Positions 17,261 through 26,914 of a stretch of DNA of 64,000 bases are shown one piece after another; positions within the stretch are counted from its first letter, which is position 1, and each line of letters opens with the position of its first letter. Made by a program: the position numbers and the translations under genes. This DNA is from an uncultured Saprospiraceae bacterium. Its GTDB lineage: Bacteria > Bacteroidota > Bacteroidia > Chitinophagales > Saprospiraceae. Below the pieces are notes generated by a model. The model saw only the letters and a list, made by a program, of their open reading frames with translations. It was not told the origin of the DNA and made no database searches. Location of the stretch: NCBI GenBank assembly GCA_938045585.1, contig CALIAU010000022.1, positions 62,001-126,000 on the forward strand, given 5' to 3'.

Positions 17261-20008
17261 TTGCGTCGAATATTTTATATAATAATTATTTTTTTAATAT
17301 GTGTCCAGAGTAATTCTGTTCTTGCACAAGAATTGAAATCTGACACTATTTCTGACACAACAATAATTGAAGAGGGGCTTATCAGAGACAGTTTGTCTTT
17401 AGATACTATACCAAAAAACATACCTGATTTTTCAGAGCAGAGAGATTCACTACCAATTTCTACTGGGCCAGTAATTAGTGAAGAGGCACCAGACGAACCT
17501 ATTAATTACGGAGCCAAGGATACAACATGGTTTGATAATGTAAATAGTGATATTCACCTTTATGGGGATGCTTATGTTACATATGAAAACTATGATCTAA
17601 AGGCTGGCTATATCATTTTTGACTTTGATAATAATATAGCACATGCTATGAGCATTAAAGACGATGCAGGACATCAAGTCCAGCCACCCACTTTTAATGA
17701 TGGAACCAAGGAGGTTATCTATGATGAACTCAAATTTAATTTTAAAACGAAAAAGGGAATTGTTTATAATGCCATTTCTCAAGAAGGCAATATGTACCTC
17801 CATGGGGCTAAAACAAAATTCGTTAGTGCAGAAGGGAATGATGATATTGAAGATGATATAGTCTATAATCAAGATGCCTTAGTTACCACCTGCAACCATG
17901 AAAACCCACATTGGGGAATACGTACAAGCAAACTCAAGTTAATTCCAGATAAAATAGCCGTAATTGGACCTGCAAATCTTGAGATCGGAGGGGTTCCTAC
18001 GCCTCTATTTATTCCATTTGGATTTTTTCCACTTTCTGAAGGAGCTTCTACAGGATTTCTTTTTCCTAGTCAATATGGCGTTGACGAAAATCTAGGAATA
18101 GGTGTGCGAGATATCGGTTGGTACTTTCCTCTTAATGAATACATCGATTTATCCGTTACAGCAGATATTTACAGCAGAGGAACCTGGGGGATTAATTTAA
18201 AAAGTAACTACAAAAAACGATATAAATATACGGGTAGCATTAATCTAGAGTTTAATGATCTGAAATCAGAAAGTTTAGAAACGGGACAAACCCTATCCAA
18301 TAAAAGTATCGGAATTAAGTTTATACATACCCAAGACGCTAAGGCACATCCTTATATGAATTTGTCTGGGGATATAAATTTTGAAACAAATAATAATAGC
18401 AGGAATAATTATAATGATGCTGGGTCTGTTCTTACAAATATCTATACTTCTAACCTTAGATTTAGACACGATTTACCGAATACCCCGCTGAAGTTAAATA
18501 TTGGGCTTTCACATAATCAGAATACAAATACAAATATTGTAAATGTTACTCTCCCAGATATCGATTTGAGTATGCGACCAATTACACCATTCAAAAAGAG
18601 AAATAGGGGAGGAAATGCAGAGAAATGGTTTGAAAGAATCACCTTTAATTATGGAACTAAGATTAGAAACTATGTATCCACAACAGATTCTACCTTCTTC
18701 TCCAAGCAAACCTTAGATGATCTTATCACGGGGATGGATACGGATATGAGCACCAGTGTTAACTTTAAAGCATTCTCTTATCTAAATATAAATCCCAGCG
18801 TAAGCTACAGTGAAACCTGGTATTTACAAGATATCTCAAAAGTATACAATGAGGAAGACGCATCTTTTGAAGATGTGATTTCAAGAGGATTGCAACGTTA
18901 CTATACCTACAACGCAAATGTCAGTGCGACTACACAACTCTTTGGTACCCTTTTAATTCCAAAGGGTAAGGTCAAGGGAATCCGTACTACAATAAAACCC
19001 ACCTTTGGATTTGGTTTTACTCCAAATACGCGAGAACGTTTTGAACAGCTAGCCTTTTCCCCTGATGGACGGGATTCTACCTTTTTTAGTCCCTTTCCAG
19101 CACAACCCTTTTCAGCTAGTTTAAATGGGCCAAGTATGCGTTTCAATTATAACTTTAGGAACAATATAGAAGTGAAATATTTTTCTAGTAAAGATTCCAC
19201 AGACAAGAAATTTAAGCCCTTAGAAACAATAACAGTCAGAGGAGATTATAACTTTCAAGCGGACTCATTAAATTGGAGTCGGGTGCGCGTAAGCTCTTCG
19301 ACCAATTTGTTTCAAGGTATGACGAATTTAACCTATGGATTTACCTTTGACCCCTATGAAGAAACGGAGAATAACAGCAGCATTAATACACCAGTACTTA
19401 GTTCTAGAGGTAAACTCTTAAGAATGGAAGAGGGACTCATTGGAATACGAAATAGCTTCTCATTATCGCGCATAAAGAAACTCTTTTTTAAAACGAGTTC
19501 CTCGTCCAATAAAAATTCTGCAACAGATAAGGACAAACCAGGAGAACGGCCTATTGATAAGGTGACGCCAGATAGTTTTGATCTATCTGGAATAGAAGAC
19601 TTAAACAAGCCGAGTAAGAAGAAACCGGAAGTAAAAAAGGAAAAGCCTTCTTTCTTTGGACTATTTGAAAATTTATCGTTTACACACGATTGGAAATATA
19701 CCTTCAAAGAAGATGGTGGGATAGACACAAGTTTTACCAGTATTCATTCTATAGGGGTACGTGGTTCCTTTCCATTAACTGATAATTGGGACATAAGTAT
19801 TAATAATCTTAATTATGACTTTGTCCGCGGTGGATTGAACTATCCCTCTTTTACCTTTTCTAGAAAGCTGCATTGCTGGTATATGAATTTTGCTTGGCAA
19901 CCTAATAGAGGGAGTTATAACTTCTTTATTGGGGTGAGTTCAAATGAATTCAACTTCCTCAAATATAACTACGGGGAAAACAATTTTGGAGCTGGGGCCT
20001 TCCGATAA
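17261..20008 (+). CDS. lptD: LptD, LPS-assembly outer-membrane protein
   Basis: This 915-residue protein inserts lipopolysaccharide into the outer leaflet together with LptE, encoded here at 59415-59936. A signal peptide (MRRIFYIIIIFLI..VLAQ) precedes an acidic stretch, then an OstA/LptA-like jellyroll of about 90-240 (DIHLYGDAYVTYENYDLKAG). The long C-terminal beta-barrel includes the PxPLFIPFGFFP motif typical of Bacteroidota LptD. The start is TTG at 17261, only 7 bp from the divergent amidase ATG; no upstream ATG is in frame. Length is normal for the group. Confidence 0.9.
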   Translation: MRRIFYIIIIFLICVQSNSVLAQELKSDTISDTTIIEEGLIRDSLSLDTIPKNIPDFSEQRDSLPISTGPVISEEAPDEPINYGAKDTTWFDNVNSDIHLYGDAYVTYENYDLKAGYIIFDFDNNIAHAMSIKDDAGHQVQPPTFNDGTKEVIYDELKFNFKTKKGIVYNAISQEGNMYLHGAKTKFVSAEGNDDIEDDIVYNQDALVTTCNHENPHWGIRTSKLKLIPDKIAVIGPANLEIGGVPTPLFIPFGFFPLSEGASTGFLFPSQYGVDENLGIGVRDIGWYFPLNEYIDLSVTADIYSRGTWGINLKSNYKKRYKYTGSINLEFNDLKSESLETGQTLSNKSIGIKFIHTQDAKAHPYMNLSGDINFETNNNSRNNYNDAGSVLTNIYTSNLRFRHDLPNTPLKLNIGLSHNQNTNTNIVNVTLPDIDLSMRPITPFKKRNRGGNAEKWFERITFNYGTKIRNYVSTTDSTFFSKQTLDDLITGMDTDMSTSVNFKAFSYLNINPSVSYSETWYLQDISKVYNEEDASFEDVISRGLQRYYTYNANVSATTQLFGTLLIPKGKVKGIRTTIKPTFGFGFTPNTRERFEQLAFSPDGRDSTFFSPFPAQPFSASLNGPSMRFNYNFRNNIEVKYFSSKDSTDKKFKPLETITVRGDYNFQADSLNWSRVRVSSSTNLFQGMTNLTYGFTFDPYEETENNSSINTPVLSSRGKLLRMEEGLIGIRNSFSLSRIKKLFFKTSSSSNKNSATDKDKPGERPIDKVTPDSFDLSGIEDLNKPSKKKPEVKKEKPSFFGLFENLSFTHDWKYTFKEDGGIDTSFTSIHSIGVRGSFPLTDNWDISINNLNYDFVRGGLNYPSFTFSRKLHCWYMNFAWQPNRGSYNFFIGVSSNEFNFLKYNYGENNFGAGAFR

Positions 20009-20019
20009 ACATACTCTAC

Positions 20020-20052
20020 AAAAAAAAGCGGCTAGAACTAATTCTATCCGCT
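20020..20052 (-). terminator. Minus-strand-oriented terminator hairpin after lptD
   Basis: Hairpin arms AGCGGCTAGAA (20027-20037) and TTCTATCCGCT (20042-20052) have one mismatch. They are bordered on the left by an A run, so the U tract exists only on the minus strand. It could end a minus-strand RNA from the ORF-free region to its right, or merely stabilise the lptD mRNA end. Confidence 0.55.
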
Positions 20053-20186
20053 GGTAATGCTAATAAGGGTATAATTTGTATTAAGGGTGATTCTAAATAA
20101 TCTAGTTTCTCATGCTCGATTATTAATAGAATTAAAGCTAAGAGGTTTCGTGTTTCTCGTCTTTAAGACGCCCTCTTATGTAGAAG

Positions 20187-20254
20187 TCACGCTAATTCAT
20201 CTTCTAAAATGTTAAATGACGCTTTTTTAACATTTCGAGGAATTAGGGCGTGAT
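20187..20254 (+). ncRNA. Candidate structured RNA element (long hairpin)
   Basis: An inner perfect 10-bp stem, AAATGTTAAA (20207-20216) with TTTAACATTT (20226-20235), is enclosed by an outer stem. The outer stem pairs TCACGCTAATTC (from 20187) with GAATTAGGGCGTGA, with a 2-nt bulge. The two stems stack around a small internal loop. About 240 nt downstream lies a plus-strand terminator, so this may be the 5' domain of a small RNA. Not assigned to any known family. Confidence 0.35.
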
Positions 20255-20497
20255 ATCAATGCTTTTAGGCTGCGGAATACCCTCAAATTCAGCACTTTAA
20301 CAGCTCCAAATGTTAAAGTTTCATAGATTTTTCCCTTTCTAAGCTATAAAATGTGACCTAGCCTTTAATAACAGAGTCAGAAAAAAACTAACATACAGGT
20401 AATGTTAGATTCTAGGTTTCAATTATCCGTTTGAAAAATAAGGTTTCAATTGTTTTCTAATGGATCATATGTATTTATACATAGTTTAGAATAAAAT

Positions 20498-20527
20498 AGA
20501 GCAGGATGAGAATTCTGCTCTTTTTTT
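20498..20527 (+). terminator. Plus-strand terminator in ORF-free region
   Basis: Arms AGAGCAG (20498-20504) and CTGCTCT (20515-20521) with a 10-nt loop are followed by a T run to 20527. No ORF precedes it after lptD, so it probably ends a small RNA or a very long lptD 3' UTR. Confidence 0.7.
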
Positions 20528-20685
20528 ATGTTAAAATTGAATGTTAAGTTTAGATGTATGTGGCTTTCAAACCATTTCCACGTCTAGAAATATGTAAGTC
20601 AAATGATGCAAGATGATTTACTTCAAATTGTAACATCGATTGCCTAATCGATCGATTTAAGATTGAATGAGAATGTTACTGGATA

Positions 20686-20718
20686 AGGTGGTGTGAGTAT
20701 TCACGCTACCTTTTTTTT
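20686..20718 (+). terminator. Second plus-strand terminator in ORF-free region
   Basis: Stem GGTGGTGTGA with TCACGCTACC (one G-U and one non-canonical position) around loop GTAT, followed by eight T (20711-20718). It is about 190 bp after the previous terminator with no ORF between, suggesting a second small transcript. Confidence 0.7.
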
Positions 20719-20765
20719 ATTGGGAAATATAATATCGGAAATTTGATTCCGTTTTATCTAATGCT

Positions 20766-21656
20766 ATGCAATGGATTCTGATATTACTTTTATTGTTCCC
20801 TTATCTAAGCAGCGTTTCGCAATCTGATGACGTAGAATTCAGAAATGTAGAGGCACGTTTTGTTTCTATACCAGATGCTGTGCATGCATACCATCCAGGT
20901 GCAGAAGAATATCCTACCTATGAAATAGTCAAATTAGATAGAGTTTGGTATCCAGAACGTGATTACTTTGATTGGTTTGGCGATGTAGATTTACAAGATT
21001 CTTTTGCAATATTTTTTACGGGAGAACTCGTATTTCCAGAAGATAGCTGGTATAATATGAGTTTACACTCTGACGATGGTTCTATTCTTTGGTTAAACGA
21101 TAAAGAAATTTTAAATAATGATGGGAATCATCCTATGCGCTATCGAGAACAGCTAGAGTATTGTTACACAGAAAAAGAGTATCAGTTCAAGATTTGGTAT
21201 TTCCAAGATTATCCGGAAAAGATGGGGATCGAATTTAATGTGCAAAAAATCGACACAATAGATAAGGAAATCCCACAAGAACAAATCGTCTTAGAAGAAC
21301 CAAAAGAAGAACGCATAGTCTTAGATGCGCAGGTCTTATTCAAAACAGATTCTCATCGTCTTTCAAAAGAGGGTAGAGTTGTAATTGATTCCATTGGAAG
21401 GAAACTCACATCTATTATGGATGCTGACTTCTTAATCGAAGGGCACACCGACAATACAGGCACAGATGTATATAATCAAGCACTGTCATTAAAACGCGCA
21501 AATGCAGTAAAAAAGAGAATTGCCTTACAACAGCTTCCCACACAAGCAAAGATTATTACCAAGGCCTATGGTTCCTCCATGCCCATTTCTGATAATGAAA
21601 CAGAGAAAGGCCGCATGCAAAATAGACGGGTAGAAATTAAAATTTTGTATAAGTAG
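20766..21656 (+). CDS. Secreted PA14-like plus OmpA-like protein
   Basis: A 296-residue protein with an N-terminal signal peptide (residues 1-19). The middle (about 30-155) looks like a PA14 fold: SLHSDDGSILWLNDKEIL then YQFKIWYFQDYPEKMGIEF. PA14 domains typically bind carbohydrate. The C-terminal about 105 residues are OmpA-like: LFKTDSHRLSKEG, IEGHTDNTG, YNQALSLKRANAV and MQNRRVEIKI, which bind peptidoglycan. It likely links the wall to a periplasmic or surface glycan. Monocistronic. Confidence 0.85.
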   Translation: MQWILILLLLFPYLSSVSQSDDVEFRNVEARFVSIPDAVHAYHPGAEEYPTYEIVKLDRVWYPERDYFDWFGDVDLQDSFAIFFTGELVFPEDSWYNMSLHSDDGSILWLNDKEILNNDGNHPMRYREQLEYCYTEKEYQFKIWYFQDYPEKMGIEFNVQKIDTIDKEIPQEQIVLEEPKEERIVLDAQVLFKTDSHRLSKEGRVVIDSIGRKLTSIMDADFLIEGHTDNTGTDVYNQALSLKRANAVKKRIALQQLPTQAKIITKAYGSSMPISDNETEKGRMQNRRVEIKILYK

Positions 21657-21736
21657 TGGATAAGACAAGTATTATGTGACTACGCAGTCATTCAATTCGT
21701 CATAAGAGTATTATTCACAAATTATACAAGTAATAT

Positions 21737-22171
21737 ATGTTTGACAGTTTAAAAAGAATGGCAATGCAAAGACTTGCTCAGAAAATGATGAGCAATGTGT
21801 TAAGTCCTGAAGCAACATCTGCAGCAGCAGAAGAAGGTGCAGGAGCAGTAATGGAGTCAATAAAAGCAAAATTGGCTGGCGGAAACATTGACCAGGTTAA
21901 AGAATTATTTTCAGGAAATGCTGACATGGAATCAAATGATTTATTCCAGAATGCTAAAGCGAAATTATCCGAAGTACTTCAGAGCAAGGGAATGAGCGCT
22001 GAAGAAGCAGAAACAGAGGCAGCAAATACAGCTCCTGACCTTATAAACGGATTGAAAGAAAAGTTTTTATCTCAGGATGAGGCTGACAGCGAATTTAACT
22101 TGGAAAGTTTAACAAAACTTATCCCAGGAAACGCAGGAGACCTACTGAATAAAGCAAAGAATTTATTCTAA
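21737..22171 (+). CDS. Small Ala/Glu-rich helical protein, unknown function
   Basis: A 144-residue protein beginning MFDSLKRMAMQRLAQKMM and continuing with amphipathic helices rich in Ala, Glu, Lys and Leu. It ends in a hydrophobic/basic helix (GDLLNKAKNLF). No signal peptide or catalytic motif is seen. The composition resembles the DUF937-like protein at 37109-37708 but clear sequence identity is not evident. Followed closely by a terminator, so probably transcribed alone. Confidence 0.7.
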   Translation: MFDSLKRMAMQRLAQKMMSNVLSPEATSAAAEEGAGAVMESIKAKLAGGNIDQVKELFSGNADMESNDLFQNAKAKLSEVLQSKGMSAEEAETEAANTAPDLINGLKEKFLSQDEADSEFNLESLTKLIPGNAGDLLNKAKNLF

Positions 22172-22193
22172 TACTGTTTTGAGTAAAAAGTGT

Positions 22194-22227
22194 AGAGCGA
22201 TGCCGTCAGGTGTCGCTCTTTTTTTTT
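22194..22227 (+). terminator. Rho-independent terminator
   Basis: Arms AGAGCGA (22194-22200) and TCGCTCT (22213-22219), with inner GCC/GGT pairs, are followed by a run of about nine T. It lies 22 bp after the stop of the preceding gene. Confidence 0.85.
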
Positions 22228-22288
22228 GCCAATACACAAAGGGGTTCAATTGCATAAAATTCAATAACTTTAGTTAAAACACTATGCT

Positions 22289-23842
22289 ATGAATTTTAAA
22301 TGGGTAATTCTACTTTTTCTTTTTGCAATTGGATGCAAACAGAGTCTAGATAATACAGCTGAGGGTCAGACTGCAATTAAATTAGGAGATATATCCTTAG
22401 ATGTTACAGGTAAAGAAATTGCCCAAGAAGCGTTTAAAAATGGACTCCTCCTCATGCATAGTTTTGAATTTAAAGACGCAGCAAAGAAATTCCAAGAAGC
22501 ACAAGCTCTAGATAGCACATTTGCAATGGCTTATTGGGGCGAAGCAATGAGCCATAATCATCCTTTATGGAGAGAACAAGATAAAGAGGAGGCGCTGAAC
22601 ATTTTAGCAAAATTGGGAGATACACCTGAATTGCAAAAGGAAAAATTTGTCACTCCATTAGAAAAAGATCTTTGTCAAGCAATTCATATTCTATATGGCA
22701 AAGGAACCAAAAAAGAAAATGATCTTGCCTATTCTGAATTTCTAGCCGACTTACACAAGAAGTATCCAGATAATCATGAAGTTGCTTCCTTTTATGCACT
22801 TTCATTATTAGGTGCAGTAAAAGGAGGAAGAGATTTTGAAATGTATGCCAAAGGAGCAAAAATTGCCCAATCTATAATTGATGAAAACCCAAACCACCCA
22901 GGAGCACTACACTATCTTATTCATAGCTATGATGATCCAGATAATGCACCCAAAGCACTAGATGCGGCTACACGCTATTCTAAGGTAGCTCCAGATGCAG
23001 CTCATGCCTTACACATGCCCTCTCATATTTATGTGGCTATGGGAATGTGGGACGAAGTTATTTCTTCTAATATCGCTTCATGGAATGCAAGCTTAAACAG
23101 AAAAGAAAGATTGGACTTGGATAATGATGCTTTAAATTACCATGCATTTAAGTGGCAGATGTATGGCCACTTACAGAAAGGTGAATTCGCAAAAGCAAAA
23201 ACCTTAGTAGAAGATATGCAGAGCTATTGTTATGCAAAGCCTAGTTCCAAAGCAGTAGCCCATCTTGTTATGATGAAAGGTGCTTATTTTAATGAAACAG
23301 AAGATTGGAATGATCCCCTGTTTCAAGATACCGTGGACTATTCTACCTTGGCAATTCAACTCTTAGGGGCCTACAGTTACACACAGGCGCGCTATGCCTT
23401 TGCAAAAAAAGACCATGCAACAATTACACAACTGATAGATCATCTCGAAGAAGAAATTGGTCTTGCAACTAACGAGGCCTTAATTGGAAACCCTCAGATG
23501 TGTAGTGGAGGCTCATACGGAAAAGGGAGAGCAACACAGGTTCATGTCAATAGGGCAGAAGTCATGAAATTAGAAATGGAAGCACTACGTGCCATCTTAC
23601 TGAACAAACCCTACGAGGCTGAAAAATTTATGATAGCAGCTGCAGAACTAGAAGACAACACAAGTTATGCCTATGGCCCACCTGAAATTGTAAAACCTTC
23701 GCATGAATTGTATGCGGAATGGCTGATGGAAGAAGGCAGGTATAAGGATGCAGAAAAGCAATACAAAAAAGTCTTGAATCGAGCACCTAAACGATTACTC
23801 GTGCTGGAAGGCTTGGAAGAGATTGCTAAATTGTCTTCCTGA
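22289..23842 (+). CDS. TPR-repeat lipoprotein
   Basis: A 517-residue protein with a lipoprotein signal (lipobox FAIGC, Cys16), so probably anchored to an envelope membrane. TPR-like helical pairs run through it, for example FKDAAKKFQEAQALDSTFAMA (first 20 residues of that segment fit a TPR) and the last unit YKDAEKQYKKVLNRAPKRLL near the C-terminus. The HALHMPSHIYVAMGMWDE segment is conserved in related TPR lipoproteins as I recall, but no enzymatic role is known. TPR proteins usually act as protein-binding scaffolds. Confidence 0.8.
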   Translation: MNFKWVILLFLFAIGCKQSLDNTAEGQTAIKLGDISLDVTGKEIAQEAFKNGLLLMHSFEFKDAAKKFQEAQALDSTFAMAYWGEAMSHNHPLWREQDKEEALNILAKLGDTPELQKEKFVTPLEKDLCQAIHILYGKGTKKENDLAYSEFLADLHKKYPDNHEVASFYALSLLGAVKGGRDFEMYAKGAKIAQSIIDENPNHPGALHYLIHSYDDPDNAPKALDAATRYSKVAPDAAHALHMPSHIYVAMGMWDEVISSNIASWNASLNRKERLDLDNDALNYHAFKWQMYGHLQKGEFAKAKTLVEDMQSYCYAKPSSKAVAHLVMMKGAYFNETEDWNDPLFQDTVDYSTLAIQLLGAYSYTQARYAFAKKDHATITQLIDHLEEEIGLATNEALIGNPQMCSGGSYGKGRATQVHVNRAEVMKLEMEALRAILLNKPYEAEKFMIAAAELEDNTSYAYGPPEIVKPSHELYAEWLMEEGRYKDAEKQYKKVLNRAPKRLLVLEGLEEIAKLSS

Positions 23843-23908
23843 TTTAGATTATATGTATATACAATTGACCTTATTCAATTACTTATTACACAATTCAAAT
23901 AGTACAAG

Positions 23909-25882
23909 ATGAAGTATATTATTACTGGGTGGTTCCTGTTCTTTTTATTCCAAATCCAAGCAGAAACCTACTATGTTACAGTTCTTGGTACCGATCTTAA
24001 TTCTGGATTAACAGAAGAAGACGCTTGGAGCCTAGAACATGCGTTTGCAAGCGCTATAGCAGGAGATATTGTGTACGTAAAATCGGGTAACTATGGTGCA
24101 TTAAATTTAGTTGTTGCTAATCAGGGTACACAAGCAGAACCCATTCAATTTATAGGATATAAAAATACTGCAAATGATATTAATAGTGCAATGGGTTCTA
24201 CTCGAGTGTATGGGGATCCATTAGATGCAAATGAGATGCCTCTGCTAGTGGGGTCTGAGGAAGAAAATGCTGAGTTTTTAGGGACGGGGATATGGGTAGG
24301 AAAAGATTATGTGAACATTTTAAATTTCCAAATTACTAAATACAAAAATGGATGTCTTACAACCGGTGATGGATGTTTGATAAAGAATGTAATTGTACAT
24401 CAGGTAGGTGATTTTAACCCAGAGCATACCTATGTTCCAGGCGGTGATGTGAGTGCATTTTTAAATTATAGTGGAAAAGGGATTCTAGTCTATGGAGATT
24501 ATGTGAAAGTACAAGATTGCTTAGTTGTAAACGCAGGAGCAGAAGGATATACATTTTCTAATAGTGATTTTGTAGAACATGCATATAATGCTGTGTATTC
24601 GGACACAGAAATAAATCCTTGTGATTATTATTACCTGCTTGCAAATGGTACGAGCAATAATACCTTGGAGCATATCTATGTGGAAAGAGTAGGCCCCTTA
24701 GTACACAGCGGTCATGGTTTAGTGTACAAGGTTGACGCCCAGGAGAATGTCGCCTCCCATTGTACAATCATAGGTACCAAGATAGAATTACAATACATAG
24801 AAGTTAAAAACAACATCTTTACGGACTGCCATATTACACCTGGAAGTGATGGGAAAGGAGAAATAAGAATTGCAAACGCAGCCCACCACAATACCTTCGT
24901 CAATTGTTCAGTAGATGGTGCGCAGGGTGTAACGTTTAGTGATACCTCAGAAGATCCCAATGAAAACGCTGGCAACAATAACGATTTTGTGAATTGCACC
25001 TTCTCTAATATGAATTCGGCCATTAATTGGCATTGGTATTCTACTAGTTATGAAGAGTCGGCCGCCTTCGACAATACCTTTTATAATTGTGTTTTTTATA
25101 ATCTCAATTACTTATTTATGGTAGACAGAGCAAACTATGGAAACGCTTTGGTAAATTGTATAATACAAGATGTTGCTGAGGAACGCTATGCCTGGTATCC
25201 GAGCATACATAGTGATCTGGTGCTTGATTTTGATTATGGAAATTCAAATTTGTACAATGCATTTACCCCCTCTGTGGGTGGAGCAGATATTACTACGCAA
25301 GATCCTATGTTCGCTGATCCTGCAAATGGTGACTTTAGTTTGGATGCAAACAGTCCACTTATTGATGCAGCAGAAACAACTATACATAATTATGATATTA
25401 ATGGAGTAAACAGACCGCAAGGAGCAGGTTTTGATTTTGGCTTGCATGAAACTGGAGAGACAGATCTCAGTAATACCCTAACTATGATACCTACTATTCT
25501 TGGTGGAGAGTCTTTCCTTAGTTTTGTTGTCGATGTGCAAGAATTAAACAATACGGATACGGAAGGCACTATCACCGTAATATTTGCAAAAGATGATAGG
25601 TTTAGTTTTGACTGGGATACTGCACTAACACAGATTGGTCCATTATCAGTTCAGAATGCTGACTGGACCTATGATGATACTAATAATGCATTCCATATTT
25701 TTAATACAGTTCTACCTGTAGAACAATTGTCAGGCACCTCTTTTGGAATTTTGGCTATGTACGATCCCCAGGGAACTTCTGGTCAGACAAACTTTACCAC
25801 CACCATTTTAGCTGGAAGTGGGGGTGAAGAGAATGGACTAAATAACACAGATGCAGAAACAATTATTTTCAATTCTAATTAA
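23909..25882 (+). CDS. Secreted right-handed beta-helix protein
   Basis: A 657-residue protein with a signal peptide (about 1-18). The N-terminal part (about 20-510) has the start TYYVTVLGTDLNSGLTEED.AWSLEHA and repeating short strands with conserved Asn (YNCVFYN, FVNCTFSN) typical of parallel beta-helix proteins such as polysaccharide lyases or DUF1565 proteins. The C-terminal about 140 residues form an Ig-like sandwich. No T9SS sorting tail is visible, so it is probably periplasmic or exported another way. The glycan target is unknown. Confidence 0.75.
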   Translation: MKYIITGWFLFFLFQIQAETYYVTVLGTDLNSGLTEEDAWSLEHAFASAIAGDIVYVKSGNYGALNLVVANQGTQAEPIQFIGYKNTANDINSAMGSTRVYGDPLDANEMPLLVGSEEENAEFLGTGIWVGKDYVNILNFQITKYKNGCLTTGDGCLIKNVIVHQVGDFNPEHTYVPGGDVSAFLNYSGKGILVYGDYVKVQDCLVVNAGAEGYTFSNSDFVEHAYNAVYSDTEINPCDYYYLLANGTSNNTLEHIYVERVGPLVHSGHGLVYKVDAQENVASHCTIIGTKIELQYIEVKNNIFTDCHITPGSDGKGEIRIANAAHHNTFVNCSVDGAQGVTFSDTSEDPNENAGNNNDFVNCTFSNMNSAINWHWYSTSYEESAAFDNTFYNCVFYNLNYLFMVDRANYGNALVNCIIQDVAEERYAWYPSIHSDLVLDFDYGNSNLYNAFTPSVGGADITTQDPMFADPANGDFSLDANSPLIDAAETTIHNYDINGVNRPQGAGFDFGLHETGETDLSNTLTMIPTILGGESFLSFVVDVQELNNTDTEGTITVIFAKDDRFSFDWDTALTQIGPLSVQNADWTYDDTNNAFHIFNTVLPVEQLSGTSFGILAMYDPQGTSGQTNFTTTILAGSGGEENGLNNTDAETIIFNSN

Positions 25883-25897
25883 CACAGTAGATCTTCT

Positions 25898-25930
25898 CAG
25901 GGAATACCCTGTATTTATATTTTTTTCAAG
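25898..25930 (+). terminator. Weak terminator after beta-helix gene
   Basis: A short perfect hairpin CAGGG-AATA-CCCTG (25898-25911) is followed by an AT-rich tract with a seven- to eight-T run. It is 15 bp beyond the stop codon. The five-pair stem makes it only a moderate candidate. Confidence 0.5.
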
Positions 25931-25988
25931 AATTTGCTGCACGATTAGGGAGTAGCTTACGTTACATTGTTGAAGTAAGTAATATCCT

Positions 25989-26888
25989 ATGCAACAAAAT
26001 TATCTCATCGTAGAAGGGGGCGGATTCAAAACAGCATTTACGGCTGGAATATTAGATGCCTTTATCACAAATAACTTTTATCCATTCAATAATTATATAG
26101 GTGTCTCAGGTGGGGCCGTAGCCGTTTCCTATTATCTCAGCAGACAATATCGCTACACTGTCAATGCCATGAAGATATTAGCAAAAGATGAAAATTTCCT
26201 TAACTACAAACGGACCTTTGGTGAGCAAGGCTATATGGATATAGATTTCCTAGCTAAAGTGGCTCAAAATAAGGTCCCCTTTGATATAGAAAAGGCAGTG
26301 CGCCTTACGAGAGAAGCTAAGGTCTATTTTGTTGTCACAAATAGAGAGGACGGACATCCAGAATATCTTAGACCCATTCTAGAAAACTGGTTGGATGCGG
26401 TTGTTGCTTCAAGTACACTTCCCTTTGTAACCAAGGGACTACATCGCCTAGATAATAAAATGTATTTCGATGGCGGATGGTCAGATGCCCTGCCAGTCAA
26501 ATGGGCTTACAAGAATGGCGCTAAAAAAATATTGGTTCTTCGGACTCGACCTGCTACAATAAAGTCGACACAATCTTGGTCAGACTATTTTGGCTCCATA
26601 TATCATAAAGCAAGTCCGCATCTTAGAGAAACATTTGCACATTGCCACAGTAGATATAATGAGGCTATTGATTTTATGGCAAACCCACCATCGGATCTTT
26701 CTATCGAACAAATCTCACCTATCAAGCTTCTGAAAAGTGGCACCTATTCTTACACTAAGCGAACAATCATGCGTGATTACAGATATGGTTTAGATAAGGG
26801 CTTGGCCTATTTGAATGCATCCCGAATGCAAGAACATACAGAGAAAGAAGAAAGTCGTTTTGAAGAAATAAAGATGCCAAAGGTATAA
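25989..26888 (+). CDS. Patatin-like phospholipase
   Basis: A 299-residue cytoplasmic serine hydrolase of the patatin family. The oxyanion loop reads VEGGGFKTAFTAGILDAF (residues 8-25). The nucleophile elbow is GVSGG with Ser40, and the catalytic dyad Asp is D161 in YFDGGWSDALP. Members of this YjjU-like group are predicted lipid acyl hydrolases; the substrate here is unknown. No signal peptide is present. It is flanked by a weak terminator and an interspersed repeat and appears monocistronic. Confidence 0.88.
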   Translation: MQQNYLIVEGGGFKTAFTAGILDAFITNNFYPFNNYIGVSGGAVAVSYYLSRQYRYTVNAMKILAKDENFLNYKRTFGEQGYMDIDFLAKVAQNKVPFDIEKAVRLTREAKVYFVVTNREDGHPEYLRPILENWLDAVVASSTLPFVTKGLHRLDNKMYFDGGWSDALPVKWAYKNGAKKILVLRTRPATIKSTQSWSDYFGSIYHKASPHLRETFAHCHSRYNEAIDFMANPPSDLSIEQISPIKLLKSGTYSYTKRTIMRDYRYGLDKGLAYLNASRMQEHTEKEESRFEEIKMPKV

Positions 26889-26914
26889 GCATACTTTCTA
26901 GAATGCTAAGATAT

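Larger units (their letters stand above)
20053..20765. other. ORF-free region with several structured-RNA-like elements
   Basis: About 710 bp without a convincing protein frame. It contains a long hairpin at 20187-20253, two separate plus-strand terminators (20498-20527, 20686-20718), and further imperfect hairpins around 20545-20640. This pattern suggests one or two small non-coding RNAs rather than a decayed gene. No known RNA family (6S, tmRNA, RNase P RNA) was recognised. Confidence 0.4.

Noticed and set aside
20414-20451. Two copies of AGGTTTCAATT, resembling CRISPR repeat ends
   Set aside because: Only two short copies, 27 bp apart, with no third repeat and no cas gene.
21737-22171. 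Assignment to DUF937
   Set aside because: It resembles the DUF937-like gene at 37109 only in general helical character, so it was left as unknown.
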